From Colletotrichum lupini (taxonomy: Eukaryota > Ascomycota > Sordariomycetes > Glomerellales > Glomerellaceae): DNA of 64,000 nucleotides. The notes under the pieces are model-generated. The model did not search any database. It saw only the letters and a list, made by a program, of their open reading frames with translations, and was not told where the DNA came from. The DNA is taken from NCBI RefSeq assembly GCF_023278565.1, contig NC_064679.1:5084001-5148000 (forward strand), read 5' to 3'. The translations under genes and the position numbers were made by a program. This document shows positions 1 to 11,997 of this stretch, in pieces (within the stretch, counting starts at the first letter, position 1; every line of letters starts with the position of its first letter).

Positions 1-1006
1 TTAGAGCCGTATTTTCTTAGCCTTTTTTTAAGCTAATAATAATTATAATAGGAGGTCGTAAGACTACTTTAGGGTAGCCGCCTTCTTCTTAAGTTAATCT
101 CTAAGATCCGCAATACTCTTAACTTAATACTATTAGGACCTATAAATCCCCTCCTCCCTCGTTAAACCGTCCCCTATATTATATTCCTAAGTAATACTCA
201 GGGGGTAGTTAAGGGGGCTATAAGGAGGTCGTTTAAATTATAAGCTTTAAAGTCGTATCTATAAGATTCTCATAGTATTAGGATTTTCTGTATACTATAG
301 ATCTCTTAGCTTTATAATTCTTATATAGGTTCTTATTATACTAACTAAGAATATCTATATTTAAAAATCCTTTTTCTTAATTACGTAGTACTTTTTTATA
401 TTATATTATCGAGCTTACTTATTATACTAATTAATTAGGTAAGTAGTTACTACGTAAGTATTTCTTTTTACTAATTTAACTAGTTAATTTCTAATTGCAG
501 GCCGGCTACGGAAAAGTTATTTAGTAAAAAAGCTATTTAAGGCAACGGTAAAAAGCTAGTTACTTAAGCGGTTTTATTAATTAACGCAGTTTAACGTAGT
601 AAACGTCGACCTCTCGTAAGTAGTAAAGGGCTACGATTACTTAATTCCGTACGGTATTTAAAAATTACTTCCTTTTTTTATTTACTTCTATAAGGTTAAT
701 TAGTACGAATCTCCTATCCCGTACGGTATTAAGAGGTCGTCTCTTCTACATAACGAGATACCTTACCGATTTATAATAATAGAATTTAACTACTAATTAG
801 TGTTAGTATCCCTATTATAGGGTAGTTAGTTCGAACTATAGGTTAATAAAGAGATTAATTAAACTATATAAATATTTGCGTAGTAGTTATAAAAAGGAGG
901 TTCTAACCGTAGGTTGGGCTGGCTATGATAATTAGAAATAGGGCCCCCAATTGGCCCCTGCGCAGTCGGCTGTATGCCGCGGTCGAATTGGACTTCCAAT
1001 CCGACA
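1..1006 (-). mobile_element. 5' end of a RIP-damaged Ty1/copia retrotransposon (truncated by window edge)
   Basis: The stretch is very AT-rich with TAA/TAG stops in every frame. It is the reverse complement of the LTR plus leader of the copia element at 30707-31700. For example, the segment around 1-200 matches, reversed, the segment around 31500-31700, and the LTR at 801-1006 matches the LTR at 30707-30909. The element therefore lies on the minus strand, with its 5' LTR on the right and its body running off the left edge. The differences between the copies that I checked are C/T or G/A transitions, as RIP predicts. No intact coding frame remains. The other LTR and the target-site duplication are outside the window. 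Confidence 0.85.
801..1006 (-). repeat. Copia-family LTR, 5' LTR of the left-edge element
   Basis: It is 206 bp long, beginning TGTTAG (TGTTGG in the undamaged copy) and ending CCGACA on the plus strand. It aligns end to end with the solo LTR at 42669-42870 and, reversed, with 30707-30909 and 37907-38109. The last 59 bases (948-1006) are identical to the solo LTR, while the left part carries many C-to-T and G-to-A changes, so RIP stops inside this LTR. The flank on the right is AAGTG, the presumed target-site duplication. Confidence 0.88.
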
Positions 1007-1094
1007 AAGTGTCAATAGTCTTGGGCTGACTGGTTCCTGGAACTTCGTAGCGGCGGAACTTTCTTGCTGGCAGTTGTTCGATAAACTGAAACTG

Positions 1095-2844
1095 TTAGTG
1101 AGATGATTGCAGCGTGCCAAGTGTCCCGGATGAGAACTTAGTTCTTACCATGGCATTGATTTCTTCGAGAGTCCGTCTCTTGAACTCGGGAAGGAAGAAG
1201 AAGGCCCACAAAGCTGCAATGATGCAAGATGGAAACCAAATGTAGCCGTACCTAGGGCCCCAATTCAGGGCACTAGGGTTGATGAAGTAAGGCGTAGTAA
1301 AGGTTACAAGCCAGGCCAGCAGGTAACCACATGCCGAAGCAACCCCAAATGTGTAGCTGCGAAGTCTTTGTGACGGGGCTTCTCCGGCAACCATCCAGGA
1401 GTATGGTGCCACCATTCCCTGCAGGGCAGTCAGTCAATCGAAGCCGAAAGGTAAGTATCCACTCTGATTGTCCAAAACCTACGTTGAAAGCAACCATGAA
1501 AATGCAAGACATTGCGACAAGAACCTTCCCCGCATTAATCGTATGTGGTTGCTTGTCGTATGTTACAGCCATGATGAGTTGCAAGCAGCCACAAATGACA
1601 AGACCGTTGATGAGCATAAGCCGGCGACGGCCATAGCGAACTACGATGAAAGCATTGGCAAGAATTGCCAAGAGACCAGCCGTAGACAGAACATTTGTCA
1701 TAGCGAAGGGGTGTTCGACTTGTGCAACAGAGAAGAAGTATGCTTTATACGCTGTATAGCTTGAGTGAGTTCATGAAACTGACGTGAAATGGATTCGGAA
1801 CTTACCAATGATGAACATGGATCCTGATGCGGCCTGCAAAGATACGGCGCCGATGGAGATCATGGAGCGTCTTCGGTCTATTCGATCCTTGAACATGTCC
1901 CAAAAGGTGACGGTCTTTGTTAACTCGATATGTTCTTGGATGGATGTTTGAATTTCTTCAACTTCATCGTCAATGTTTGCATCAGTAGGTCTGAGCCACC
2001 CAAGAGCTTTGCGACCCTCATCTACACGGCCCTCTAGAATCAGCCAGCGCGGTGACTCGGGTATGAAGAAAAGACCGATGGCCAAGAGAACCGGTATCAC
2101 GTAAATTGTAGCCAGAGGTATCAAGTAAGCTGATCTATCAGGGCGCTGGGCGGTTGCCCAGTCAATGATAGTGCCGAGGAGAGTTCCCTGCGGTACGGTT
2201 AGCCATTCCAGGCCTGCTAAATAGCATGAGTTCCAGCAGTTGAATACCCACAATCGTTACACAGAACTGGAAGATAGTAAGGAATAGCCCGCGGTATTTT
2301 GCCGGACTGCTCTCTTGTAAGTAAAGTTGAGAGAAGGTCATGAAACCTCCATTGCCTAGCCCGATGAGCAAGCGACCGAAATAGAGTGGACCGATGTGTG
2401 ATGTGGTCATCATGAGAATATTGGCTACAATGCATAGAAGGGAAGAGAGCCACAGGCACATCTTCCTTCCCAATTTGGTTGCGATTACTCCAGCAAGCAC
2501 CGAGCTAAGAAATGCTCCAAGTGTCATTAAAGAAGATATGAGCTGTTGTCGGGTGGTGGAGATATTCCACCCGATGGCCGTGTTTCGGTCTTCATAGCCA
2601 TAGACCTTGGAGCAACAGGTCAGTTCCAATAGCATTTATTCAAGACAAAGGATGTATTGAAGGAGGACGTCGGAACATGAGAAATTGGGAGAAAGAAGCC
2701 AACCTCGAGAAAGCCAGGCATCGCCTGTAGACCGCCAATGATTCCAAAGTCTAATCCGTACTGAAATGGAGACAATGCGATCATACCGCACGCCATAAAG
2801 CACCAGAAGTGAGCCCGAATACCATCAGCAGCCATTTTGGTCAT
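1095..2844 (-). CDS. MFS sugar transporter (sugar-porter family), five exons
   Basis: Predicted proton-coupled sugar uptake carrier of the plasma membrane. Exons read on the minus strand: 2844-2704, 2605-2252, 2187-1806, 1751-1483 and 1418-1095. This gives 489 residues, close to the usual 500-550 of fungal hexose/maltose-type porters. Introns have GT..AG ends and CTGAC-like branch sites, and all phases fit. Visible family marks are the N-terminal GLDFGIIGG segment, GRK after helix 2, the PESPRWL motif in the central loop, RYGRRRLM after helix 7 and a C-terminal PEFKRRTLEEI helix. The final helices (PYSWMVAGEAPSQRLRS) resemble maltose/alpha-glucoside permeases more than hexose carriers, but the substrate cannot be read from sequence. 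It diverges from the FAD monooxygenase at 3471, and its stop is only 89 bp from the copia LTR yet unaffected by RIP. Confidence 0.9.
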
Positions 2845-3470
2845 GTTTCGCTTGGTTCAGCTACAGTAGTAGACCACCACTGCTTTGAATGTTGCATCTT
2901 TTATTCCAAAGTCTGAAAGAGGGGCTACCGAGTGTTTCTATAGGCTTCGTACATACAGGTTCGTCTCGAATCCCTGAGATCGGCAGTTATGAAAGCGAAC
3001 TTGGCTCGGATGATTATGAGAAGATGACATGAGGTTGTACGCATGTGGGGAGGGCGAACACTAGTTTGAATTTGGAGCTGTCAAATTCTTGGTGCAGCGA
3101 ATGGGGAGCAGTTCTTAATTCAAAGAGGAAAAGCCTGGTTGAATCGAAACGCCTGGGATTGTTCTCAAGAGGCTTGAAGTCTGCGCAATGTCCCAATGAT
3201 CGGCCGGGAGATCATAACCGTTGCCGCTGCACCTGGCGGATGTGGGGTAGTAAATACCTCGAAGACGTGGGGTATCTGATACCTGAGAATGGCAACCCCA
3301 CGGCAGATGTGTCAGGATAAACTGTATCCTTCGGCAGATGTTGAGTCCTGTGTTTTCCTTCTTCTGTAAATTCCCGTTTCCTCTTTTGATGTATTCATAT
3401 TTGTTTTCTTCGAAGGCTTTTCGAGCTAACACCACAAAATCCGGCTCCGCTGATTGGATTGAGAACCACC
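2845..3470. promoter_or_regulatory. Divergent promoter of the sugar transporter and FAD monooxygenase genes
   Basis: This 626-bp gap separates two start codons pointing outward. It holds GTGGGG at 3242-3247 and 3267-3272 and the inverted form CCCCAC at 3296-3301. All three match the SYGGRG consensus of the fungal glucose repressor CreA/Cre1. A perfect 6+1+6 inverted repeat, GGTATC-T-GATACC, lies at 3271-3283 within the same cluster. CreA control would fit a sugar transporter, but this is inferred from short motifs only. Confidence 0.4.
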
Positions 3471-4930
3471 ATGGCAAAGCCAGAAACGAAGACAGGAGTC
3501 AAAGTCATTGTTGTTGGCGCCGGCTTCGGGGGACTGACAACTGCAATTGAGTGCCATCGACAAGGTCACGACGTTAAGGTTTATGAATCATTCCCTGAGC
3601 TAAAACAATTGGGGGACATCATATCTTTTGGTGCGAATGCTGGCCGCATCTTTCACCGATGGTCCAATGGAGCCGTCGTCTCCAAGTTGAAACCGCTTTG
3701 CATCGATCTACATGAATACGGCTTCCGGATTCACAAGTGGGACACTGGTGAAGTTGTTCTCACTCAGAAAAGACCGCCTGCAGATCCCGAAGCACCTGTC
3801 CTCAATGGCCACAGAGGAGAACTGCACGAGGTCATCTACAATTATGCGAAGGATGAACTAGCGATTCCAATACATCTTGGCCAACCGGTCACTGACTACT
3901 TTGAGGACCAAGATGCTGCAGGTATCCAGCTTCAAGACGGAAGCAAGGTGAGAAATATCTCCGTTTCGTCAGATATTGATGCGGTAGCATCGCGACATCG
4001 TACTGATATGTGTACTTCTACAGGTTTCAGCTGACGTCGTCATTGCTGCGGATGGGGTCCGATCCAAAGCGAGGGAACTAGTTCTTGGCCACAAAGATAA
4101 GCCACAAAGCAGCGGATATGCGATATGGAGGGCATGGTAAGCTTGGTGTTTTATTTGCCGGGGTTTGAGGGTGTCTCTAATTCTGAGAGGTCGTAGGTTC
4201 TCCGCCGACGCCTTACTGGCAGATCCTCGCACCAGACAATTCTGTGAGAATGGCGATACCTTCAATGGCTGGATAGGCCCAGACGCCCATTTCCTGTTCT
4301 CTACTCTGAAGGGAGGTCGAGACTGCTCTTGGGTACTAACACACAAAGACGAATACGACATCGATGAATCATGGTCCTTTCCCGGTAAGATCGAGGATGT
4401 TTGCCGCGCACTCGAGGGTTGGGACCCCATGTGCCGAGTAATCGTCGAGAAAACTCCATCACTAGTGGATTGGAAGCTCATGTATCGCGATGCACTTCCT
4501 AATTGGGTCAGCGGAGGCGGACGAATTGCCTTACTAGGAGACGCCGTTCATCCATTCTTGCCAACAAGTACCCAAGGCGCGACTCAAGCCATGGAAGACG
4601 GCGTTACTATAGCAGTATGCCTGAAACGTGCGGGCAAGAAAGATATTCGTACAGCGCTCAATTCTTACCAAGGAATCCGGTAAGATAGAATCCTTTGCCC
4701 TTCAGCAATTATTGACCCGGTATTCTAATACCCAACATAGATACGATCGTGTGAGGGCGGTGCAGAAGACTGGAGTCTCCACTCGTGAGATGTGGCACAA
4801 GACAGACTGGGAAAAAGTGAAGGAGGATCCAACAACAATTGCTTTGCCAAGAGAAGACTGGATACTCGAGTTTGATGCGGAAAAGCATGCGGAAGAGACG
4901 TACGAGCGTGTCGCCACCCCTTCCCTTTAA
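3471..4930 (+). CDS. FAD-dependent aromatic monooxygenase (salicylate hydroxylase-like)
   Basis: Predicted flavoprotein hydroxylase of the PF01494 family, using NAD(P)H and O2 on an aromatic or phenolic substrate. Exons are 3471-3947, 4024-4136, 4197-4679 and 4741-4930, giving 420 residues, normal for the family. The start is the ATG in CACCATGG at 3471; an in-frame upstream extension begins only with TTG. Seen in the protein: the N-terminal Rossmann motif VVGAGFGGLTTAIE (about residues 14-27), the middle DG motif AADGVRSKAR and the C-terminal FAD-ribityl motif GDAVHPFLPTSTQGA. Fungal relatives include salicylate and 6-hydroxynicotinate monooxygenases and several biosynthetic FMOs. The exact substrate is unknown. 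It diverges from the sugar transporter. Confidence 0.9.
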
Positions 4931-6300
4931 GTATAGTATGGCTTAGATAGGATGATAGGAACAAGTGAGTGCGATAAATGCGTTCTAGACCATGTCGAAG
5001 CCAGACTGCCTGATTTAGTGCTACTTGTTTTCAAAATTCTATCAAGCCGCAACAGCCTCAAGTTCGCTGTTCATTGAATGCTTCACCTTGCTACAATGAT
5101 CGGTGGGTTTCTTCTTGCAACCACCTCAGTTCTCAGGTTCCAGAGTGAGATCATTTCTGTGCTGTTGTAAGTGGGTACATTGCAGTCCACCTCCAAGATT
5201 GAATCGTCGAAGACCTGATCGATGGCTCGGGTTAACGGAAACGCGGGAAGTAAGTTGTCCTCGAAGACGCCGCAGTCAGCAAGATGCATGCTACTTGAGT
5301 CACACAATGAGTGGATACAGTGGAACTTTGGTAGAGAGATTAACCAGTCGCTCTGCTCGCCGTAAAAGGTAAATAGCTGGTTGTCAAGTCCAACGGCCTT
5401 AGAGCAACAGGCTTGGCGAGGTGAAAGTAACAAGAAACGTAAGATTTCGGTTTCTTCGCTCTTTAGAATTTGGGGTGGGTTTACTCAGAGTGGATGAGCT
5501 ACTGTTCCACATCGTGCCTGCAGACTCCAGTCGCCAGCGTCCAACACAGCACTTCCAACAGAGACCCGGATCCTTTGCCGAATCGGCTGCATCTGTGCGT
5601 AAACAAGGTTTAGATCCCAACAAGACAAGGTGTTCGCCTGCAAAGAATCGATTAGTGAATGCTATGTAAGATGGCAAGGGGGAGGTGCCCGTGGATCTTC
5701 TCCAGCATCGCTCTCTTCTCGATCCTGTCTCGGCGCTAGTAAACTGCCCGTGTTGGACTACCCTTGTCACGAGAAACGGGGCATAGCGTGATCTTATCTT
5801 GCAGGCGGCTCGGTTTGGATAGTTATCCCCGGCTATGAAACTCGAATATCTCAGCTTTTAGTTCTCCACGCTCCCACACTACTTCACCAAGAGGAAGATC
5901 AGCAGGCCAGTAATGCAATAAAACATCAGGAAGGTGAGCGAGTAGTGGAACGACGGAGCGCCGCCCCCTTGCGTCGTCAGTACATAGTTTTGATTTGTGT
6001 GGCAGAATCCCACCGCATATCTAGACCTTTCCTCTACCCAATGTAAATGCTGCGTCTATGAAGTTTCCGGTTAACCGCCATCCTGCCTAAAGAATCCATT
6101 GACGCGGGTTCTCTCACGACACAGAGTTCCTGGTGATCCATAACAATGTTAATACCCATCCACTGATTGATCCAATTTCCAACATCCCGCTCGCATGTGC
6201 TCAAAGTCGTCCCCAAATTACGCAAGATTGTTTGCTCTTCGCATACATTAGAAAGGCAAGACAAATTACATTTCTTCGCTCCTCAAATATCCTACATATC
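4931..6300. other. Intergenic, no gene seen
   Basis: About 1.4 kb between the monooxygenase stop and the rhodopsin-domain gene. Open frames here are short, overlap on both strands and show no family motif or matching splice sites. It must include the 3' end of the monooxygenase transcript and the promoter of the gene at 6301. Confidence 0.6.
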
Positions 6301-7584
6301 ATGGCAGGGGTAGCAAAGGAGGCCGTTGTGGTGAGTAAAGCTTCCATTTTTCTATTCAAGCACAGGTAGTCAAACACCGCTGGCATTCTCAGTCAATCAT
6401 ACTAAAGTGAAGCTATCTAGCCTATCGAGGCCGTTCTCCTGGGAATGGCCATTGTCCTTGTCTTCGCACGCTTATGGCTTCGTCTGGTGCGACAGCATCA
6501 GAAGCTGACTATAAGCGATTGGATTCTTATAATTTCATTGCTTGATGCTTCCGCGCTGTTCGCGACCGATACTATGGCGTACAACCTCGGCGGAATGGAC
6601 GAATACGATACCGACGCCCCCGAGGCTCCCATTGACAAGCAGATCTTGTTGATGAAAGTCACATTTGCCGGAAACTACTTTTACGACACTGGAATATACT
6701 TCCCTAAAATTGCGTTGCTCGCCTTCTACTTCAAGCTGATTCCGCCGACAATGCCGATTCTTCGGAAGGCGCTCTACGGCGTGAGCACCCTGACGATTTC
6801 TTTCGCAGTGACAACTTTCTTTCTGGATACATTCTGGTGTGGTCCTGACGTCTCTATCAACTGGGATATAGAGGGAAACTGCAGTACTTATGACTCGAAA
6901 GATGTTTTCCGGATCGATTGGGCCATGAACTTTGTGACAGATGTGTTAAGTACGCTAGGTGTCTCATCCGCGCTATCAAAGCTTGCCGACTGACTAGGAA
7001 ACAGTTTTCGCCATTCCATTCCCGCTACTCTTCGGCCTACAACTCAGCGGCAGATACATCATTGGACTCGCCGCCACATTTTCGACGGGCATCATTACGA
7101 TAGGGGCCAGCATTGGAAGATTCGCTACTGTGGAAGCCATCAACGCATGGACGAACGTCTGTAAGTTCCCGAACTATGGTATGCAACATCTAGATCTTAC
7201 CATGATTCTGAACGAGTTCCAGATGTGCTCTCAATGACCGAAATCGCCGCTGCAATCATTGTCGTGTCTCTTCCTGCCTTGAAGTCACTTCTTCATCGCC
7301 GAGGGCTGGCTACCTCAAAGTATGGGACCGGGCAGACAGGGTCAGTAGGGCGGGCATTTGACAAACAACCAACGAATTTCAGTCGCAGTCACATCAAGCT
7401 GTCCTCGGGAAGGGAGCCGTATGTGGCAACAGCGAGAGCAGTTTCTGAGCAGGAGTCAGGGAGCGAGGTGGAGCTGAACAATCTCGAGGGATCGAATGTG
7501 ATCTACAAATCCGCTCGAGTGAGCGTGACATATCAACGTCGTGAGGATGTGAGCAGGGATTCGAGTCGCCCGGTGTTCGGTTAG
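6301..7584 (+). CDS. Fungal rhodopsin-domain integral membrane protein (PTH11-like), copy 1
   Basis: Predicted seven-helix plasma-membrane protein of the fungal rhodopsin-domain family (related to PTH11 and SAT5-type proteins). Exons are 6301-6330, 6421-6949, 7005-7160 and 7223-7584, giving 358 residues. Evidence includes the first-helix run GMAIVLVFARLWLRL, the helix 2 segment SDWILIISLLDASALF, helix 3 with NYFYDTGIYFPKIALLAFYF, the conserved DTFWCGP loop and further helices after FAIPFPLLFGLQ. A polar 100-residue C-terminal tail follows helix 7. Some family members act as surface receptors, but most have no proven role. The last two introns match the position and phase 1 of those in the neighbour at 8239, so the two genes are tandem paralogues. 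Confidence 0.85.
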
Positions 7585-8238
7585 TAGAGACCGGGCAGAA
7601 GCAAGCACGGGGATAGAGAAAGGATTTAGATGGGCCCTTTTTGTGAATAACCAACTGGCGGGTCCGGGCCTGACGGAGGACGACCGAGGAGCCAATCATC
7701 TTTGGCAGGATTCAACCACATTTCTGCGCATTTGCGGCGTGGACGCACGAATAAATTGTAATGCAACACAGAAGAACCTGGGGACACGAGCCGAAAGAGA
7801 GCAGGACAGCAGAGACAATAGACCGAGAAAGAAGGAAAAATAAAGGGTCCTGGGCTGTTTCACGCATCAAAATCTGCAGAATTTGCAACCTCGCTTCAAT
7901 CCCCTTGTCGATGCTACAACATTGCTGCTTCCAACCGTCAGAGATGCAATTGAATCCACACGAAATGTTACGCCCTTTACGACTGAGATCTTGGTGATCC
8001 TACGGTTGGGGCAATTCGGTTCATACCCGGACCAATAGACAGCCGATTCTTTACTTGTGGCCCTCTTGGAGACTACCCTGGCTTGTAGCATGCGCGGACG
8101 TGTCGCTCCCGTAGGCCTCTTTATTAATGTCGATGTCTCACTCCAGATCGTACAACATGTTGACGCCAGAGCCTGCTTCTCCCGATTCATTGTAGTTTCC
8201 TGTGCTTTGCAATTAGTTTACTTGAGCTATCCGACGAA
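7585..8238. other. Intergenic, no gene seen
   Basis: About 650 bp between the tandem rhodopsin-domain paralogues. I see no coding motif or RNA gene. It presumably carries the terminator of the first gene and the promoter of the second. Confidence 0.6.
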
Positions 8239-9344
8239 ATGGCGTACTTCATAGACGGAAAGGATTGCATGGTAAGTCCCTATAGCTTTGATTCTTACTA
8301 GCGCTACCAATTTAGTAAGACCATTCTAATACTTGAATTCAGATATCCGAATGGATTCTACTAGCAGTTTCCTATGTATTCGTCGGTCTCCGGATTTACG
8401 CTCGCCTCTTCAGGTTACGAGAGAAGCTGGCCTGGTCTGACATTCTCCTCGTCCTCTCTGCTATCAACGCTCTCGCATTAATCATATGTGACACCCTGAC
8501 CTTCCAACTCGGCGTCATGGATCACTGGGAGTCTTCCGTCACTCTTTCCAAGGTACGCCTCCAGCCATAAAGACTGTCCTGTCGTCGCTGACTCATAGCA
8601 AAAAGATCTCCTTCGCATCAAACTACTTCTACGATGTCGGAATGGGCTTCCCCAAAATGAGCATGCTGGCATTCTACTGGGCCTACTTTCCCTCAACTAC
8701 CAGCCCGGCAATGCGCAAGGCACTTTGGGGTATCACTGCTTTCGTCTGCCTTTCGTACATGGCTATACTTTGGGACGACACATTCTTTTGTGGAAAGGAC
8801 GTTTCGGTGCAGTGGTCACAGGAAGATGGCGCATGCAGTGTCTTTTACGCCCCAGAGCCCTTCATCCTCAACTTCACCCTCAACCTCACCTGCTACCTTT
8901 GCGGTATGATCAGCTCTCTAACGCTCTAACGCTTATTGCCAGACTCTTCAATGGCTCTTCAAAAACGCATGCTAACAGTAATATCTCTAGTCTATGTTCT
9001 CCCTTTGACTCTGTTGATTCAAGGTGTCCTCGAGAGATCCACTGGCTTGACACTTACTTTTGCTCTTGGTACTTTAACCATCATGACAACCATTGTACGT
9101 TTCATTACCCTGAAAGTTGGCACTGGCCAGGAGAATTTGGTTTGTAAGTATAGTACACCTGTGCCCATTTACAATATCGTGTTCTGACACGAGCTCCACA
9201 GATCCTCTGAGCATTCTGGAAATGACTCTTGCGATTACCGTTGTGGCCCTTCCGGGTTTGAAGCCTTTTCTCGACCGCCAATCTACGAAGTCTTCAGTCG
9301 AAACAGTTCAGGTCGATCACGAGAGCAAGAACTTTTCGTCATGA
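8239..9344 (+). CDS. Fungal rhodopsin-domain integral membrane protein (PTH11-like), copy 2
   Basis: Second member of the tandem pair. Exons are 8239-8271, 8343-8552, 8606-8903, 8991-9143 and 9202-9344, giving 278 residues. It is about 80 residues shorter than its neighbour, mostly because the cytosolic tail is short. Matching landmarks are YVFVGLRIYARLFRLREKLAWSD in helices 1-2, NYFYDVGMGFPKMSMLAFYW in helix 3, DDTFFCGKDVS in the loop and ILEMTLAITVVALPGLKPFL in helix 7. The introns before helix 5 (VYVLPLT) and before helix 7 (YPLSILE) are at the same place and phase 1 as in copy 1. The intron at 8553-8605 is unique to this copy and uses an AAAAAG acceptor. Function is unknown beyond the membrane fold. 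Confidence 0.85.
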
Positions 9345-11111
9345 GTGCATACGTCCACGAATGGTTGTCAACATCTCGTGATGCCATTGACGCGGCGTGT
9401 ACTGGCTACATGATATCTGTGTATCATACATGTAACCAAGGGAAAGGGAGGCCCCCATCTCCTAAAGATAAAGCCGTTTTGTAGACTAATGCGTATAATT
9501 TTATTTCACACCTCAAGTAATTATGTTTTTCTGACTACTCAGGTGACTGCATTTTGCCCAGACTTTGCGGGCCTGAAAGGCACTCGTGAGGATCGATTTT
9601 TCCAAGTTCGGATCTCCGGAGTCCGGAAATATCACATGGCCAGACTCCTAGTTCTGAAGTTCAACTGTTGAACTCAGGTCGCCGTACCCAAGCAATCCTA
9701 CACTTTGACCGAATTCAATCAAATCATTACTCACTAAATAGCAAGCCTACAGAGAATACCTTCGCAACAGCATTGTCATGTTCCGATGATGTCCACTCAG
9801 ATTAATAGACCGACAATCGACCGCGAAGAATGATTGATTGAAACTATGTTTGCGCCTCAGGTTAGAGCTCAGGGTGTCATGCCGCCAGTATGCAAATTCA
9901 ACAGCGTCGTACTTCCTTGATTGTGCCAAGACGTGCTCGTTTATATGGCGCGTCAACGCGTATGCTCCCCTTGTTTCAATCGCGAGGATTCCTGGCCTCA
10001 TTCAATCAATCTGCTCTGCTGTGACCTCCATCAGAAGAGCTTAGGAATCAATAAGTAAACATGTGGTGAAAGATGGTTTGCTGAAAGTCATGTAGACTAC
10101 GAGCTGTATCGCTCTGAGTGCGCATGTGTCCGATGACAAACTTTACGTGTACGTATGTCTTGTAACCTTCCCGGAACTCACGCACCAATAGAGTTGCCTG
10201 TTGATGGTTCAAATATGCTGTGGATATCATAACAAAAGGCTTATCTACTTCTATAATGCCCCGATCTGTTAGATGGGTTGTGGTCTGGGCTCTCGACTCC
10301 CATCCTAGGATGTTCAACAGGGGCAAATTTTGGATTGAGGCCTGGCGTTTCTAACAAGAAAGCTGAACTTACATTGACCTCACGAATGGAAGCTAAGAGT
10401 CGGTCCAAACACCACAAACTCCTTTCTCAATTTGAAGCTCTAGTTGTTCTGGGCAGTCGTGCCAAGCGTGGCAGTGCCCAGAGTCTTGGCAGCACGCTGG
10501 GTAACGATCGTCTCACCTCCCCGATGTCCGGCCCCGGGAACACCCCTCCGACAGGCGACCGGTGGTGATCTTGTCCGGTTCTTCTGTACGGCAACCGCAT
10601 CTTGGCGCGTTTCGAAACGGGTCTCCTTGATTTTCCACGTGTGATGTGACATTTTAGATTGAGGTATTGATGAACGGGTTTCCAGATTAATTACGTTCAG
10701 GGTGTTTGGGGAGTGAGGAATGTTGTACAGGTTTCCATATTCTACCAATAGGTACTACGTAGTACACTATACTACAGTGCCGTCAGTCAGCTTTGACAGG
10801 TCAAGATCATGTATGCCAATCAGTGGGCCTACCCATTGCTATACTGCGCGGGCTGTGGAGGACATGCGGGATCCCCTCAATGGCCAAGACCTCCTTAATC
10901 CAGCTATCTGTGTTACTGTGAGAATTGACTTGGAATGATAATGGCTGTTTACTTCTCGGTCATCCTACTGGGTACCTCAAAGTCGAGTATAAAACTACCA
11001 AAAGTCGGCTTCGAGAATAGCCTGGAAGAGATTTCAGCACCAGCCTTCAGTAGCATCTCCTGTGTTATCCACACTCTTTGATCAACACTTCAACTTCTTA
11101 CCTCAGTCACT
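9345..11111. other. Intergenic; promoter of the pectate lyase at its right end
   Basis: About 1.8 kb with only short overlapping open frames and no recognisable domain, tRNA or repeat. The right end must hold the pectate lyase promoter, including the TATA-like box at 10988. Confidence 0.6.
10988..10994 (+). promoter_or_regulatory. TATA-like box of the pectate lyase gene
   Basis: TATAAAA lies 118 bp upstream of the ATG at 11112. It is followed by a pyrimidine-containing leader (CAACACTTCAACTTC) just before the start, as in many strongly induced fungal genes. Confidence 0.45.
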
Positions 11112-11997
11112 ATGCGCACCGAAGCAATCAAGTTCCTCGCGGCTTTGGCAGTCGTCTTGCCCACAGTCTCTGCCTGCGTGGGCAAGGACGCTCTCCCTAC
11201 CGCGACAGAGACAATCAGCAATACTGAGCCTATCGAGGTGGCCGCTGGCGAGTCATACGATGGAAAGCTGGCCCGCTTCGACAGAGGCTCAGGTGCTTGC
11301 AAGGCCCAGACTGAAGGTGGTCAGAAGGACACTGTCTTTCTCCTTCGTAAGGGTGCGACTCTGAAGAACGCCATCATCGGAAAGGACCAGATGGAGGGCG
11401 TCTATTGCATTGGTGGCGGTTGCACTATCGAGAACGTGTGGTTCGAGGACGTCTGCGAGGATGCCATCTCAATGTAAGTCAAACTATTGTCCCGTCAGAG
11501 TTCTATCAAGAAGTCTGTGTATCGAGACTAACCTCGACTTCAGTAAGGAGGATGAGGCCAGCACCGAGACTCGCATCATTGGCGGCGGTGCGTATAACGC
11601 CGCAGATAAGGTGGTTCAACACAACGGCTGCGGAAGTGTCAGCGTAAGTATACGGCGCTCGAGGCGTGAGATTCATATGTGCCAGTTGCTCACGAGAATG
11701 ATAGATTTCGAACTTTTACGCCTCTGACTACGGAAAGGTCTACAGAGCCTGCGGCACGGTGAGCTTTTTTTAGAGCAAAGCCCCTTTACAACCTAACACA
11801 ATCGACTTACAACTATATAGTGCGATGCTTGCAAGCGTACCGTCACCATCGAGGGAGTCTCTGCTTATGGCGGCGGCGAAGTTGCGGGCATCAACGAAGA
11901 GACTGGCGATGAAGCGACTCTCGTCAATGTCTGCACTGATGCTAAGACGCCATGCCAACTGTACAACGGCCCCGGCGAAAAGTCTGGCTCTTGTTGA
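11112..11997 (+). CDS. Secreted pectate lyase, polysaccharide lyase family 3
   Basis: Predicted extracellular enzyme that cleaves de-esterified pectin by Ca2+-dependent beta-elimination. Exons are 11112-11473, 11544-11643, 11705-11758 and 11821-11997, giving 230 residues, normal for PL3. Residues 1-21 ([14 protein letters not shown]) are a signal peptide. The core repeats the parallel beta-helix pattern of PL3: [30 protein letters not shown], the [17 protein letters not shown] rung, [17 protein letters not shown] and the Cys pair in [12 protein letters not shown]. The conserved lysine after DAIS falls just after the first splice junction. Single gene with its own TATA box. Such enzymes act in plant cell-wall attack. 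Confidence 0.93.

Noticed and set aside
10440..10510. Partly inverted CGTGCCAAG / CTTGGCAGCACG segments as a hairpin RNA or IS end
   Set aside because: The arms match imperfectly and no flanking duplication or transposase is present.
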